Positions 33,036 to 41,848 of a stretch of 48,106 nucleotides of DNA are shown here, one piece after another (position 1 is the first letter of the stretch; each line of letters starts with the position of its first letter). A program made the translations under genes and the position numbers. A model generated the notes under the pieces. The model had not been told where the DNA came from, did no database searches, and saw only the letters and a program-made list of their open reading frames with translations. Source of the stretch: DAOUET01 sp034430155 (GTDB taxonomy: Bacteria > Chloroflexota > Anaerolineae > Anaerolineales > UBA4823); assembly GCA_034430155.1 (NCBI GenBank), contig DAOUET010000144.1:1-48106 (forward strand), written 5' to 3'.

Positions 33036-33432
33036 CCATCTAGAACTCTTGAAATCACGCGACCAGGCCCTGGTCCGCAGAACCTGCCGTTCGACCAGAT
33101 TAGAATGCAATCCCCATGCAATTGAAACGTTTGCCGATCTCATCAAAGGCTACGAGATGACAGCCCATCTCCCCGAAAAGCAAAGTCCCGAAAAAGGTGG
33201 AGCACTTACTGCATCCTATCCGACTCTAGTGAGGCGGGAACCAGTTCCAATGGGGCTTAGAATGGTGTGAATTCGAGGATCACAGCAATGTTGGCCATGT
33301 CAAACCTCGATTGAGTCCTAATTACCCTCGCTGATTCATGGCCACTTCATTTCGCCGTGTTTCACGCCTATTTATGAGATGCAGGTGGTTTGGCCGCCCA
33401 ATTTAAAACCATAAAGGAGGTCTTGTTGAAAG
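33036..33432. other. Intergenic stretch with no convincing gene
   Basis: A frame from 33010 to 33270 has a residue mix (LECNPHAIETFADLIKGYE) that could be a fragment of a coding element, but I could not assign it and it overlaps the permease end. GGAGG near 33415 belongs to the next gene. Confidence 0.4.
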
Positions 33433-33918
33433 GTGAACACTATATCCCAACCCGAGTTGGTCGCATTCCTTCTGCAAGCCAAGCGCAGCACCTATGCCGC
33501 GGGAGGCAGTGACAGCCAGGCGGCAGTATCGGCTGCCCTTCAAGGCTCTCACCAGCTGGAGTACCGCTTGGGAGACCTGCTCTACCGAGACATCTACTTC
33601 GGAGAAGCTTATTTCGTAGGACAGGAGACGGCTTACCGGGGCGAGACGGCCATCTGGGCGATGTGCTACGCCGGCGGATGGACGCAGCCGATGCCCGAGC
33701 CGGCCGAGACCTCCCTTTTGGGGGGGTTCCTGCAAGCAGCGCTGAAGCAGATTCCCGTTGATTACCCCTTTCGAGGTCCGTTAGAGTACCGTAAGGATGA
33801 GGCTATATACAGGAACGCGCCTAACGGTGACCTCTCCCGCTTCTGGGGGGTGGAGCACATCTATTTAAACAATGCTTTGGTCTACCAACTCCGCTATAGC
33901 GGCGGATTGCTACTTTGA
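33433..33918 (+). CDS. DUF5680 domain protein
   Basis: 161 residues, cytoplasmic, with the DUF5680 pattern: VAFLLQAKRSTYAAGG at the start, YRLGDLLYRDIYFGEAYFVGQE in the middle and WGVEHIYLNNALVYQLRYSGG at the end. Function unknown. The frame starts at GTG 33433; GGAGG lies ~13 bases upstream, a little far. The gene is directly followed by the REP palindrome at the transposase end. Confidence 0.75.
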   Translation: MNTISQPELVAFLLQAKRSTYAAGGSDSQAAVSAALQGSHQLEYRLGDLLYRDIYFGEAYFVGQETAYRGETAIWAMCYAGGWTQPMPEPAETSLLGGFLQAALKQIPVDYPFRGPLEYRKDEAIYRNAPNGDLSRFWGVEHIYLNNALVYQLRYSGGLLL

Positions 33919-33935
33919 TGGCATGATGAGACCTG

Positions 33936-33982
33936 CGATTAAGACCTGAAAGGTTTCAAGAAAACCTTTCAGGTCTTAATCG
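33936..33982. repeat. REP-like palindrome at the transposase 3' end
   Basis: A 21-bp perfect stem: the arm at 33936-33956 pairs with 33962-33982 around the loop CAAGA. The core GACCTGAAAGGTTT recurs at the other end of the transposase. The transposase stop codon (33976-33978) lies inside the right arm. Confidence 0.85.
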
Positions 33983-34590
33983 TCATCTTCCCATATTAAA
34001 TAGTCAATGGTTCCTGCGCCTTTTTGGACCGGTAGATGATAGGCGGCGAACTGATCCAGGTCGTTGAACCAATTCAGAACCTGGTCACGCTGGACTCGAC
34101 CAGGTTTTTTTGACTGGAACTCTTGATAGGAAGAGTAAGGCCAGGCCCGAAAGTCATCGACAATGCCATGTTTTTGGGGGTTACGGTGGATGTATGCCAC
34201 CAGGTTTATGAAATGAGCATCGGAGACGACTTCGAGCCGTCTGAAAGGTTTCTCAAACAGGCTGCCGGTGCGCTGATAGGCTTTGTTGATGGCTTTAGTA
34301 TAGGCGTTAAATAGATGACCGAATTGGAGGCTGGGATATTTATCGATTTGCATCTCAGGAATCCAGACAATCTTTTCGATCTCATCGAAAGGTTTTATCT
34401 GAACGAAAAAGTGGAAGTGATTGCATAGTAGACAAAAGGCTAGTGTCCTTGCGATGGGATCGATATACTTATCGTAGAGGCGATAGAAGTAATCATAGTT
34501 ACGTTTTTCAAGGAACAGGTTTTCGCGGTTGTTACCGCGGTTGAAGATGTGGTAGTAATGGCCGTACTGGAGTGAAGTATAACTTGACAT
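33976..34590 (-). CDS. REP-associated tyrosine (Y1) transposase
   Basis: Single-stranded-DNA HUH transposase of the RAYT type. It has YHIFNRGNNRENLF near the start, the metal-binding HxH in CLLCNHFHFFVQIK, and the segment FNAYTKAINKAYQRTGSLFEKPFRR with the candidate nucleophilic tyrosine. Length ~204 residues is normal. I use ATG 34588-34590; the frame reaches 34623, but that part is the palindrome. Near-identical palindromes flank both ends, as expected for an element that recognises hairpin DNA. A decayed relative lies at 27.9 kb. Confidence 0.9.
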   Translation of the reverse strand: MSSYTSLQYGHYYHIFNRGNNRENLFLEKRNYDYFYRLYDKYIDPIARTLAFCLLCNHFHFFVQIKPFDEIEKIVWIPEMQIDKYPSLQFGHLFNAYTKAINKAYQRTGSLFEKPFRRLEVVSDAHFINLVAYIHRNPQKHGIVDDFRAWPYSSYQEFQSKKPGRVQRDQVLNWFNDLDQFAAYHLPVQKGAGTIDYLIWEDDD

Positions 34591-34605
34591 AATCGAGTAG
34601 GGTTT

Positions 34606-34640
34606 AGACCTGAAAGGTTTCAAGAAAACCTTTCAGGTCT
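34606..34640. repeat. REP-like palindrome at the transposase 5' end
   Basis: AGACCTGAAAGGTTT (34606-34620), loop CAAGA, and its 15-base complement at 34626-34640. Core and loop are identical to the copy at 33936-33982; the outer base pairs differ. Confidence 0.85.
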
Positions 34641-36269
34641 CTAGGGATTTGGCAATATATAACCTTTTACTATTTCGGGCGCATGATTTGATACTTGGTG
34701 AGCGGTGTCCTTTACTGCCATAAGCGGATCACCAGCATATGGTCCAAAACCAAATCCTGAAGAAAACCAAATCTGATCAATAGGCTCTTTGAATCCCTGA
34801 GACCGATAATCTGGTCTTAATATAAACCATACACTGTTATTTTCATAATCCATAGGTCTAAGGCCAATCTCTTCTAAGATCGGTTCTACTGGCGTGTAAT
34901 GTGCATTAAAATCTCCAGTCATGATATATAGGTAGCCGGGATTATCTCGCATATCTTGCGCGATCAATCCAGATACCCACTTTGCCTGAGCCTTTACCAT
35001 AACGGGATCATCCAAAGTATCAAATGGTGTAAAATGAACAACATAGACAACAATATTTTTATCTTCTGGGGTTCTGAGTAAAACTCTGACTCCTCTAAAA
35101 ATATCTTCAGGTCCATCCACTATTTTTGTATATTGTAAAGATTTTCCTCCAACTATCTGGTAGGTAGTGCAGACTCCAGCTGGAGCATTACCACTAATGT
35201 AGTCTTTGCCGATATAACATGATTTCAAAGAAGTAGCATGGGCGAATTTATCTTTGATTAGTTGAGTAGTTCCTTCCCCGACGTTTAGTTCATTAAACAA
35301 ACAAGCTTCAGTGAGTGCAACAAGATATTCTAAATTATCTGGGTTAGCAGCATTAACAACTTCAATCAACTGGTAAAAAGCTTTTTCAGGCGCATAGGTC
35401 CTGCCAACATCCTTGTTTTCTATATGTCTTAATGACTGACATTCCGGGTGCTGGCCTGCTCCATAAAAAATATTGTAATCTAGTAAAATAAATTCACCTT
35501 GCGGTATCCAGGGCGGCTGGTGTACAACCAAATCATCAAGGCTCCTCATCTTTCCTATCTCGAAGAATTGCATGCTGCCAGTTTCTGCACCACCCCCTGA
35601 GCCAGATTTCACAAAAACCAAATAATTCCCCGGGGGTGTGGCCTCTGGTAGAAAATAATAGCCTTTTTCATCAGCTGGCCAACCGTTCAGCATGCCTTTC
35701 AGTCCCCAGGCTGCCTCTCCGGGATCGATGCCTGGAAAGGAATTGTAGCAGTCTGCTCCAATGGATTCTCTAAATAAATCATCGGTCGCACCTGGCAGGT
35801 AATCGACCACCCGTAGTTGGGCATCTCCGTTCTCCGCTTCCTCTTTACAAGCCTCAAGCAAGGCCTGTAAATAATCCAGGTCCTGTGGTAGCATGGAATT
35901 GGGCACCCCGGTCGGGTTGGGGATCGCCGTGGGACTGGGTTCGAGCGTCAGGGTGGCGGTGGGAAGTACCTGCGTCTGAGTCGCTGATGGCGTGATCGTT
36001 ACAGATCGAGTATATACAGGGGCTGGGGTTGTGGTTTGGATTGGCGTTTTCGTAATCTGTATTGGGATTACGGTTGTGCTTTTACCGCAAGATGCAAGTA
36101 TCCCGCCTGCAATCATTAGGAGGCCAACGGCTATCGACTTTCTTGCCAATCCAGGTTGTACATCCAGGGAAGCTCGCATAAAGGAAATTATATGCGTTTT
36201 GGAACAATTATGGGCTAGGAAATAGAGCAATAACACCAGCTTCATGAAAATGATCTGAAACTTTCTCAT
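34641..36269 (-). CDS. Endonuclease/exonuclease/phosphatase-family lipoprotein
   Basis: The N-terminus contains SIAVGLLMIAGGILASC, a lipoprotein signal with lipobox LASC, then a Thr/Pro-rich linker (TPIQTTTPAPVYT...). The C-terminal ~270 residues form an EEP nuclease/phosphatase fold: LLDYNIFYG, the TEACLFNE segment with the candidate catalytic Glu, TGDFNAH, DQIWFSS and the final SNHAP. The domain between linker and EEP is unidentified. ATG 36269 has AAGG upstream but implies a long n-region; ATG 36179 gives a standard signal but no ribosome binding site. Expected outside the cytoplasmic membrane, acting on nucleic acid or a phosphoester. Confidence 0.8.
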   Translation of the reverse strand: MRKFQIIFMKLVLLLYFLAHNCSKTHIISFMRASLDVQPGLARKSIAVGLLMIAGGILASCGKSTTVIPIQITKTPIQTTTPAPVYTRSVTITPSATQTQVLPTATLTLEPSPTAIPNPTGVPNSMLPQDLDYLQALLEACKEEAENGDAQLRVVDYLPGATDDLFRESIGADCYNSFPGIDPGEAAWGLKGMLNGWPADEKGYYFLPEATPPGNYLVFVKSGSGGGAETGSMQFFEIGKMRSLDDLVVHQPPWIPQGEFILLDYNIFYGAGQHPECQSLRHIENKDVGRTYAPEKAFYQLIEVVNAANPDNLEYLVALTEACLFNELNVGEGTTQLIKDKFAHATSLKSCYIGKDYISGNAPAGVCTTYQIVGGKSLQYTKIVDGPEDIFRGVRVLLRTPEDKNIVVYVVHFTPFDTLDDPVMVKAQAKWVSGLIAQDMRDNPGYLYIMTGDFNAHYTPVEPILEEIGLRPMDYENNSVWFILRPDYRSQGFKEPIDQIWFSSGFGFGPYAGDPLMAVKDTAHQVSNHAPEIVKGYILPNP

Positions 36270-36459
36270 TTTTACCTTGCCGCCCGAGCTGATGAAGCAA
36301 ATTGTCCCGAAGGGTTTCGACACCCTTCCTGAGCTGACCCAGATCCTGATCACCCTCACCATGTAAGTGGGGCGCTAATAGCAACTCGGGAACCCGCCTA
36401 ACCGGCATTCACCTTATGATTGAGCCTATACCATTGGCTGAGTAAAGGAGTAGGAACTG

Positions 36460-36921
36460 ATGCGATCAAGTGCTTCCACAGTGGAGGAATATCTGGCCGA
36501 GCTACCCGAGGAGCGTCGAGAAGCAATAGAAGCGGTGCGGCAAGTGATTCTGAGGAATCTTCCCGAGGATTACGAGGAGGTGATGAATTGGGGGATGATC
36601 ACCTAGCAGGTGCTGCTGGAGACCTATTCAGACACGTACAACCAGAAGCCACTGATGTACGCAGCGCTGGCGGCGCAGAAGAATCACATGGCAATCTATC
36701 TAACCGCGATCTACATGGATGAGGAGGCGAACAGAGAGTTTGAAGCAGCGTACCGGACTACGGGGAAGAGGTATGATGTAGGGAAATCGTGTGTACGCTT
36801 CAGAAAGTTAGCAGATCTTCCACTGGAGTTGATAGGCGAAAGCATAGCCTCGTTACCGGTCAGCGAATTTGTGGGGCGAGTGAAAGAGGCGGGTTCAGTT
36901 CGGAGGAGCAGAGGGACTTGA
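36460..36921 (+). pseudogene. DUF1801 protein with in-frame TAG at 36604-36606
   Basis: ATG at 36460 follows AAAGGAG. The frame reads TVEEYLAELPEERREAIEAV and YEEVMNWGMIT, meets TAG as codon 49, then continues in frame QVLLETYSDTYNQKPLMYAAL, AAQKNHMAIYL, to TGA at 36919-36921 (153 codons). In DUF1801 relatives the sequence is MxxGMIxYxVPLxTYP, so the stop replaces a conserved Tyr (TAT/TAC to TAG). Everything else is intact, so the mutation is recent, an error, or read through. Function of DUF1801 proteins: small, YdhG-like, unknown. Confidence 0.72.
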
Positions 36922-37096
36922 AAACATGTTTGATCGGTGTTGTAAAAGGATAAAATCTCTATAATATCGTTAGACGAACTTTTGCCGGTATGAAATTTGA
37001 AGAGCCTATCCAATTTTGCTTGTTGGAGTCCTTTTTTCGGATAGCTGCTCCATCTTTGTTGAATATGGTTGAAATTCCTAAAGAAAGTGATCGGAT

Positions 37097-37855
37097 ATGA
37101 CAATGCGAGGCCTGAAAAATAAAAGGGTTCTCATTACAGGGGGCGCAAGCGGAATCGGTGCGGCTACTGCAAAACGATTTTTAGAAGAAGGATCCCGTGT
37201 TCTGGTGTTGGACCGCGATGAGATCGCTTGCAGGAAAATACAAAGGGGGTTACCAGGTTTAGATGGGGTAATCTTGGCGGATGTTTCTATCCCAGGGCAG
37301 GTGGAGTCGGGTTTCAACCAACTTGATCAAATGTGGGGGGGCTTGGATGTTCTCATAAACAACGCTGGCGTGAGTATCCGTCATGCGTTTATGGATATAA
37401 CCATCCAGGAATGGCAGCAAGTGTTGGCGATTAACCTTTTCGGTCTGTTCTATGTGGCCCAACAGGCAGCTGGTCGTATGTTAAAAGCAGGATCAGGTGT
37501 GATCCTCAATATGGGTTCGACCAACGGGCTGGCGGGCTACCCATATTACGCGGACTACAATGCTTCAAAAGCTGGTGTGATTGAATTAACCCGCTCAATG
37601 GCGCTGGAACTTTCACCTACCATAAGGGTTGTGGCAGTCTGCCCAGGATATGTCCTCACCCCCATGCAAGAAGCGGAGTACACCCTGCGGATGATCGAAG
37701 AAGTAAACCGCAAAATACCTCTCAATAGACATGCTCGCCCGGAAGAGGTGGCTGCCCTGTTTGCATTTCTTGCTTCGGATGAAGCAGCTTACATCACCGG
37801 TCATGCCTACGTGATCGATGGAGGTGAGATTGCGGGGGGCTTGGCAAGCCGTTGA
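37097..37855 (+). CDS. SDR-family oxidoreductase
   Basis: Short-chain dehydrogenase/reductase, 252 residues, NAD(P)-dependent. Cofactor motif TGGASGIG near residue 15, acidic LVLDRDE after beta-2 (NAD preference likely), NNAGVS, the catalytic Ser region NMGSTNG and YADYNASK with catalytic Tyr and Lys, then CPGYVLTPM and the usual GHAYVIDGG ending. Substrate unknown. It stands alone on the plus strand, with only a weak ribosome binding site. Confidence 0.93.
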   Translation: MTMRGLKNKRVLITGGASGIGAATAKRFLEEGSRVLVLDRDEIACRKIQRGLPGLDGVILADVSIPGQVESGFNQLDQMWGGLDVLINNAGVSIRHAFMDITIQEWQQVLAINLFGLFYVAQQAAGRMLKAGSGVILNMGSTNGLAGYPYYADYNASKAGVIELTRSMALELSPTIRVVAVCPGYVLTPMQEAEYTLRMIEEVNRKIPLNRHARPEEVAALFAFLASDEAAYITGHAYVIDGGEIAGGLASR

Positions 37856-38181
37856 TACTATGTCCATGTCTTCGGCTTAATCTATTGTTTCGGCAGGATG
37901 AATTAAAGGTTTAGTAGTTACGCAGTTCAGGGGAAAATCGGGGATAATTCAACTAGTCCAAACCTTTGCCTGGCTTGACCAAGGGCGACACCCTAAAGCC
38001 ACCGACAACCATTGACAGTATTCTCTCGGATAGAAGGCCCTCCCGATACTTTCCCCCTCAGATTCAATCACCAGAAAAATCGCGAGCCAGATCTATTGCG
38101 TAGCACTGGGTAATCCTGTATAGTATATCCAGGTATCTGGGCAATAAATCCGCCCCAGGGGGCGGTGAATGAGCTAGTTTG
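37856..38181. other. Intergenic region holding a partial MITE copy
   Basis: Apart from the 34-base MITE piece at 37910-37943, no gene, clear terminator or promoter was recognised. Confidence 0.5.
37910..37943. repeat. Exact inverted copy of one MITE end
   Basis: 34 bases identical to the reverse complement of 28913-28946, including the ACGCAGTT terminal motif. The hairpin core and the other end are missing, so this is a solo end or deletion remnant. Confidence 0.75.
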
Positions 38182-39228
38182 ATGAAACGATTAATCTTAG
38201 CCTCAATCACCTTACTGCTTCTCTCGGCCTGCATGAGGGAACCAACCCCCCTGCCAGCGGGTTTCATCCAGACTGCCATTGCGGGGACCTTCCAGGCTGG
38301 CACCGCCCAGGCTCCATTACCCTCCGACACACCCATACCCAACCCTATTGAAACGCCCAGTGAAATACCGGTCACGCCTACCAAAGTTTCCAACCCTGAT
38401 TTGCCTCCTGGAGCTGAATGCGTTCCCAAAAGCCACCCCCAAACCTTAGGGGTAGTGACTCGCATCATCGATGGAGACACCATAGAGGTGTTATTGGATG
38501 ATGGGAAAACCTACCAGGTCAGGTATATCGGCATGGATACCCCCGAGCGGGGCGATCCTTTCTTTGAGGAAACCACCACCAAGAACCAGGAGCTGCTGGG
38601 TGGCGGCGTGGTGACCATGGTGAAGGACGTCTCAGAAACCGACCGGTATGAACGCCTGCTGCGCTACATCTTCACCGAGCAGGCGTTCGTCAATTTGGAG
38701 TTGGTAAAACAGGGTTACGCCCAAGCTGCCACTTACCCTCCCGATGTGGCTTGTGCCGAAGTCTTTTTGGAATCCCAAAGGACCGCCCAGGAATCAGGGA
38801 TAGGATTATGGCCTCTTATGGCCTTCCTCCAACCCTCCCGCCTTGCCTCTGAACCCACCTCCCCGGGCATACAATCCAGTGGGGCGCCTCCCCCGGGAGC
38901 AGGGAGAGGGGTGATCATCCAAGATATTAATTATGACGGTGAGGTACCCATGGTGGAAAGCGACGAATATGCGGAAATCGCCAACCTGGGCGGTGATCCG
39001 GTTGACCTGGAAGGCTGGCGACTCAACGCTGGATACCCAGGCCAAGATTTTATCTTTCCGAGTTACTTATTAAGCCCTGGCGAGACCTGCCGGGTATATA
39101 CCAATGAGTACCATCCTGAAACTTGTGGGTTCAGCTTCCAGAGCGACCAGGCAATCTGGAACAACAAGGGCGATTGTGGCTATTTATATAATGCTTTGAA
39201 GCAGCAGGTATCTATGTTCTGTTATTAA
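38182..39228 (+). CDS. Lipoprotein thermonuclease (SNase) with lamin-tail domain
   Basis: The signal peptide (LILASITLLLLSAC) has lipobox LSAC; Cys would be lipidated. After a Pro/Thr-rich linker (to ~85) follows a staphylococcal-nuclease domain (~90-210): VTRIIDGDTIEV, VRYIGMDTPE with the Arg and Glu equivalent to R35/E43, and DRYERLLRYIF with the R87 equivalent. The C-terminal ~110 residues form a lamin-tail (LTD) domain (YAEIANLGGDPVDLEGWRL). Such proteins are surface-exposed nucleases. The start is ATG 38182; TTG one codon earlier is possible. Ribosome-binding sequence weak. Confidence 0.88.
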   Translation: MKRLILASITLLLLSACMREPTPLPAGFIQTAIAGTFQAGTAQAPLPSDTPIPNPIETPSEIPVTPTKVSNPDLPPGAECVPKSHPQTLGVVTRIIDGDTIEVLLDDGKTYQVRYIGMDTPERGDPFFEETTTKNQELLGGGVVTMVKDVSETDRYERLLRYIFTEQAFVNLELVKQGYAQAATYPPDVACAEVFLESQRTAQESGIGLWPLMAFLQPSRLASEPTSPGIQSSGAPPPGAGRGVIIQDINYDGEVPMVESDEYAEIANLGGDPVDLEGWRLNAGYPGQDFIFPSYLLSPGETCRVYTNEYHPETCGFSFQSDQAIWNNKGDCGYLYNALKQQVSMFCY

Positions 39229-39420
39229 ACCTATTACCCCCATGAACTTGTTCTTGATTCAAGGGAAACTGGTGATGAATCTAATCTCGGTGGCGAGTGT
39301 CATATTGTTGCGATAATGGAATATGTTTCCACTTGAAAGATTTTCAATCAATGTTCTTAAAGCATATGAGAGAACGGGGAGATAATTGGTGGATTCCAAA
39401 CAAGTTCTATTAAACACCGG

Positions 39421-40557
39421 GTGGGATTCCAGCGCATTATAATAGATCCTCTAAAGGATATGACTTCAAAATTGCATCTAACCAAGCCTCATTGGCCCTT
39501 CGCTCTTTTGATGGCCGGGTATGGTTCCCTCGCGTTATATCTAAGCGCATTTCTAAGATATGACTTCCTGAGATCTGACGTCCTGGGTTACTGGCAAGAT
39601 AGCCTGGCATGGCAAACACCCTTCCATAGGTTTCATGTTCCAGGCTACCCCCTGATGATTGCGATATTTCGGGGAATTACTCTCGGGGCATTACCCCCGG
39701 TTATCTTGATGATGGGTATAAATCTGGGTGCATTTTTAGTAAGCGTCCACCTCGTCTACCGGATAATCCAAGCTGGCGGCGCCAGTGATGAAATTTCCAC
39801 GATTGGAGCGTTTCTATTCGGCTTGTGGCCATTTGTAGGCCTGACTTTCACAGTCCTGCCTCTGGCAGACTTGCCAGGGATATCATTACTTCTGACAGGA
39901 TTGTATTTACTTCAAGGTTCTCGCAGGTTATCTGCGGCACTTTTCCTGGGGTTATCAATCCTCACCCATAAAGCCATGTGGCTTCTGGTGGGCTTACTCA
40001 TAATTGCGGTACTTTTTCGCAAAGAATTCATTTCCAAACGGAATTTACAATTTATCGGGATTACGCTCTTGCCCATCGGAGTTTTATGGCTGTTGGGTTC
40101 TTACTACCATCATTCAATCACGTGGCTCTTCTCTACCAATCTAGAATCGGAAGTAGCCTCTAACAGTAATATACCTATACTTGATGGCATGTTAGGGACT
40201 TTGATGGAAGGCAGCCTAAAAGGCATCGTAAAGGGAACCATAATCATGGTTATGGCGATATCCTCTGCCATCTCGTTATATGCTAGTGCCAGACTCAAGT
40301 ATGAATATTTTCATTTTGGAATGGTAATCTCAGCCGCGGTTCTCATTCTATTCTTAGTCTTAAACCAGCACGAAATATGGGCAGGGGTCCGATTTAGCAG
40401 GCTTTTGGCTATCCCAATGGCCCTGATTGCAAATACCCCCTTTGGGCGTAAGAGATTATCATGGTGGGGTTTGCCAATGACAATTACCGTTTTGATCTTC
40501 TTCTTCCTGACCCAGTTTGCTTTTGCGTGGTACCTGGCACGTGTTTATTATGGTTAA
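39421..40557 (+). CDS. Polytopic membrane protein, possibly GT-C type glycosyltransferase
   Basis: ~378 residues with about nine hydrophobic segments. The first extracytoplasmic loop has FLRSDVLGYWQDSLAW and FHVPGYPLMIA, the sort of D/Y/W-rich loop followed by P-G-Y-P that occurs in GT-C lipid-linked sugar transferases (dolichyl-phosphate mannosyltransferase-like). No full motif allows a firm call. The start is uncertain: GTG 39421 or ATG 39460, neither with a good ribosome binding site. It stands alone. Confidence 0.68.
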   Translation: MGFQRIIIDPLKDMTSKLHLTKPHWPFALLMAGYGSLALYLSAFLRYDFLRSDVLGYWQDSLAWQTPFHRFHVPGYPLMIAIFRGITLGALPPVILMMGINLGAFLVSVHLVYRIIQAGGASDEISTIGAFLFGLWPFVGLTFTVLPLADLPGISLLLTGLYLLQGSRRLSAALFLGLSILTHKAMWLLVGLLIIAVLFRKEFISKRNLQFIGITLLPIGVLWLLGSYYHHSITWLFSTNLESEVASNSNIPILDGMLGTLMEGSLKGIVKGTIIMVMAISSAISLYASARLKYEYFHFGMVISAAVLILFLVLNQHEIWAGVRFSRLLAIPMALIANTPFGRKRLSWWGLPMTITVLIFFFLTQFAFAWYLARVYYG

Positions 40558-40733
40558 CTCTTTAATGGACAAAGGCTAAAAACCGGTCGCATATAAGTTT
40601 GTTAAACCTGGATACCCTTGGCCCTGCGAGCCGTCGAGGTAGCGCATGTGTCAATCATCCCGCGGGCTGCGGGTGGCGATACGGCGAAACCCGGTAGCTC
40701 AGCTCCCAGCCGCTCGGCAGCACCCAGATCACT

Positions 40734-41336
40734 ATGCCTAAGCTTACGCCTATCACAATCGTCAACGTCGGATATCGTTCGACCAACTACTGGGTGGTCA
40801 GTTCCGGGACATCGCGACTCCTGGTAGACCTGGGTTACCCGGGAACCATGGGGATGATGCAGGCGCGCCTCCGCCAGATGGACATACCGTTGGAGGAAAT
40901 CCGTTACGCCCTGGCAACCCACTACCATATCGATCACGCCGGCCTGGCTCAGGAGCTAAAAGTGGCAGGGGTTCCATTGCTACTGTTCGAACCCCAAGTC
41001 CCCGCGGTCCCGGTCATGAAATCATGGACCAAGCCTCAGGATCATTACGTTGACATCACCATGCACAACAATGTCGTGATCGCATTCGCCGAGAGTCGCA
41101 CGGTCCTCGAGCGGATCGGCATCCCGGGCGAGATACTGCACACACCGGGACACTCTGACGACAGCGTGTCTCTCCTGCTGGATGACGGCTCGGCCTTCAC
41201 CGGCGACCTTACACCTCCAGGGCGCATTGGATACGAGGACCCGGAGGTCGTGGCCGCCAGCTGGCGACTGCTGCGGGAGCACGGCGCCAGGCGCGTGTAT
41301 CCTGGGCACGGGCCAGTGCGGCCGATGGATGGGTAG
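40734..41336 (+). CDS. MBL-fold metallohydrolase
   Basis: 200 residues, glyoxalase-II-like MBL fold with HYHIDHAG, HTPGHSDDSV, FTGDL and YPGHGPV in order, which supply the histidine and aspartate ligands for two metals. No signal peptide. It is a different branch from the two MBL proteins of the minus-strand cluster. Substrate not predictable. Followed by a GCCTAAC motif at 41391 (see findings). Confidence 0.88.
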   Translation: MPKLTPITIVNVGYRSTNYWVVSSGTSRLLVDLGYPGTMGMMQARLRQMDIPLEEIRYALATHYHIDHAGLAQELKVAGVPLLLFEPQVPAVPVMKSWTKPQDHYVDITMHNNVVIAFAESRTVLERIGIPGEILHTPGHSDDSVSLLLDDGSAFTGDLTPPGRIGYEDPEVVAASWRLLREHGARRVYPGHGPVRPMDG

Positions 41337-41848
41337 TCAAGTGTCTGAATTGCAGCTTTGGGTCAATCGAAACCTGGAGTCCTGCGTGCTGCCTAACCAC
41401 TTCCATACGTTTCGGTCCAGGAAGCGCAAGCCGCTTAACGCCTGGTTCTGGGTAGAGGCAGTCACATGTCATCCGGCTGCCAGGTGCGGAATATAAGCCT
41501 CCATCTCTTCTGACCCCATTTCGATTGGATGGCGCTCCTGGTTGGTTAAGATATAACGCCATATTCAATCCACAAAACTTCCTTCAGTGTAACGGGAATA
41601 GTGCCTGGAATGTAGGATGTCGCCTACTTGATCGAATAATTTTTCGGTTTAGCATGCATCCTTTTTCCCTTGAATTCCTGCTATACTATTATAAAATACT
41701 CATCTTCTTTAAATCTTTCACATACTAATTCGCTAAATTAATACAGGCATTAGATCCCACCTCATCTATAAGCCATTAAGCAGCGTTCTTGCAGCTAAAC
41801 ACATAACTGGGCAGCAGAAAAACCAGTTGTCAAGGGAAAGGAGAAGAA
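41337..41848. other. Gene-free stretch
   Basis: About 510 bases in which I see no convincing coding frame. It becomes AT-rich after ~41620. GGAG at its end is the ribosome binding site of the next gene. Confidence 0.5.

Noticed and set aside
33010..33270. 86-codon plus-strand frame after the ABC permease
   Set aside because: Overlaps the permease end and has no recognisable domain or ribosome binding site; recorded only as part of an unassigned gap.
36270..36362. Upstream extension of the EEP lipoprotein frame and, on the plus strand, a short protein-like frame (LPPELMKQIVPKGFDTLPELTQ)
   Set aside because: The extension has no ribosome binding site. The plus-strand frame may be the tail of a lost gene but is too short to identify.
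1704..36606. Wholesale reassignment of TAG to an amino acid
   Set aside because: TAG is the natural end of several intact genes in the same window (for example the ABC ATPase, the MBL hydrolase at 41336 and the EEP lipoprotein), so at most context-dependent readthrough is possible.
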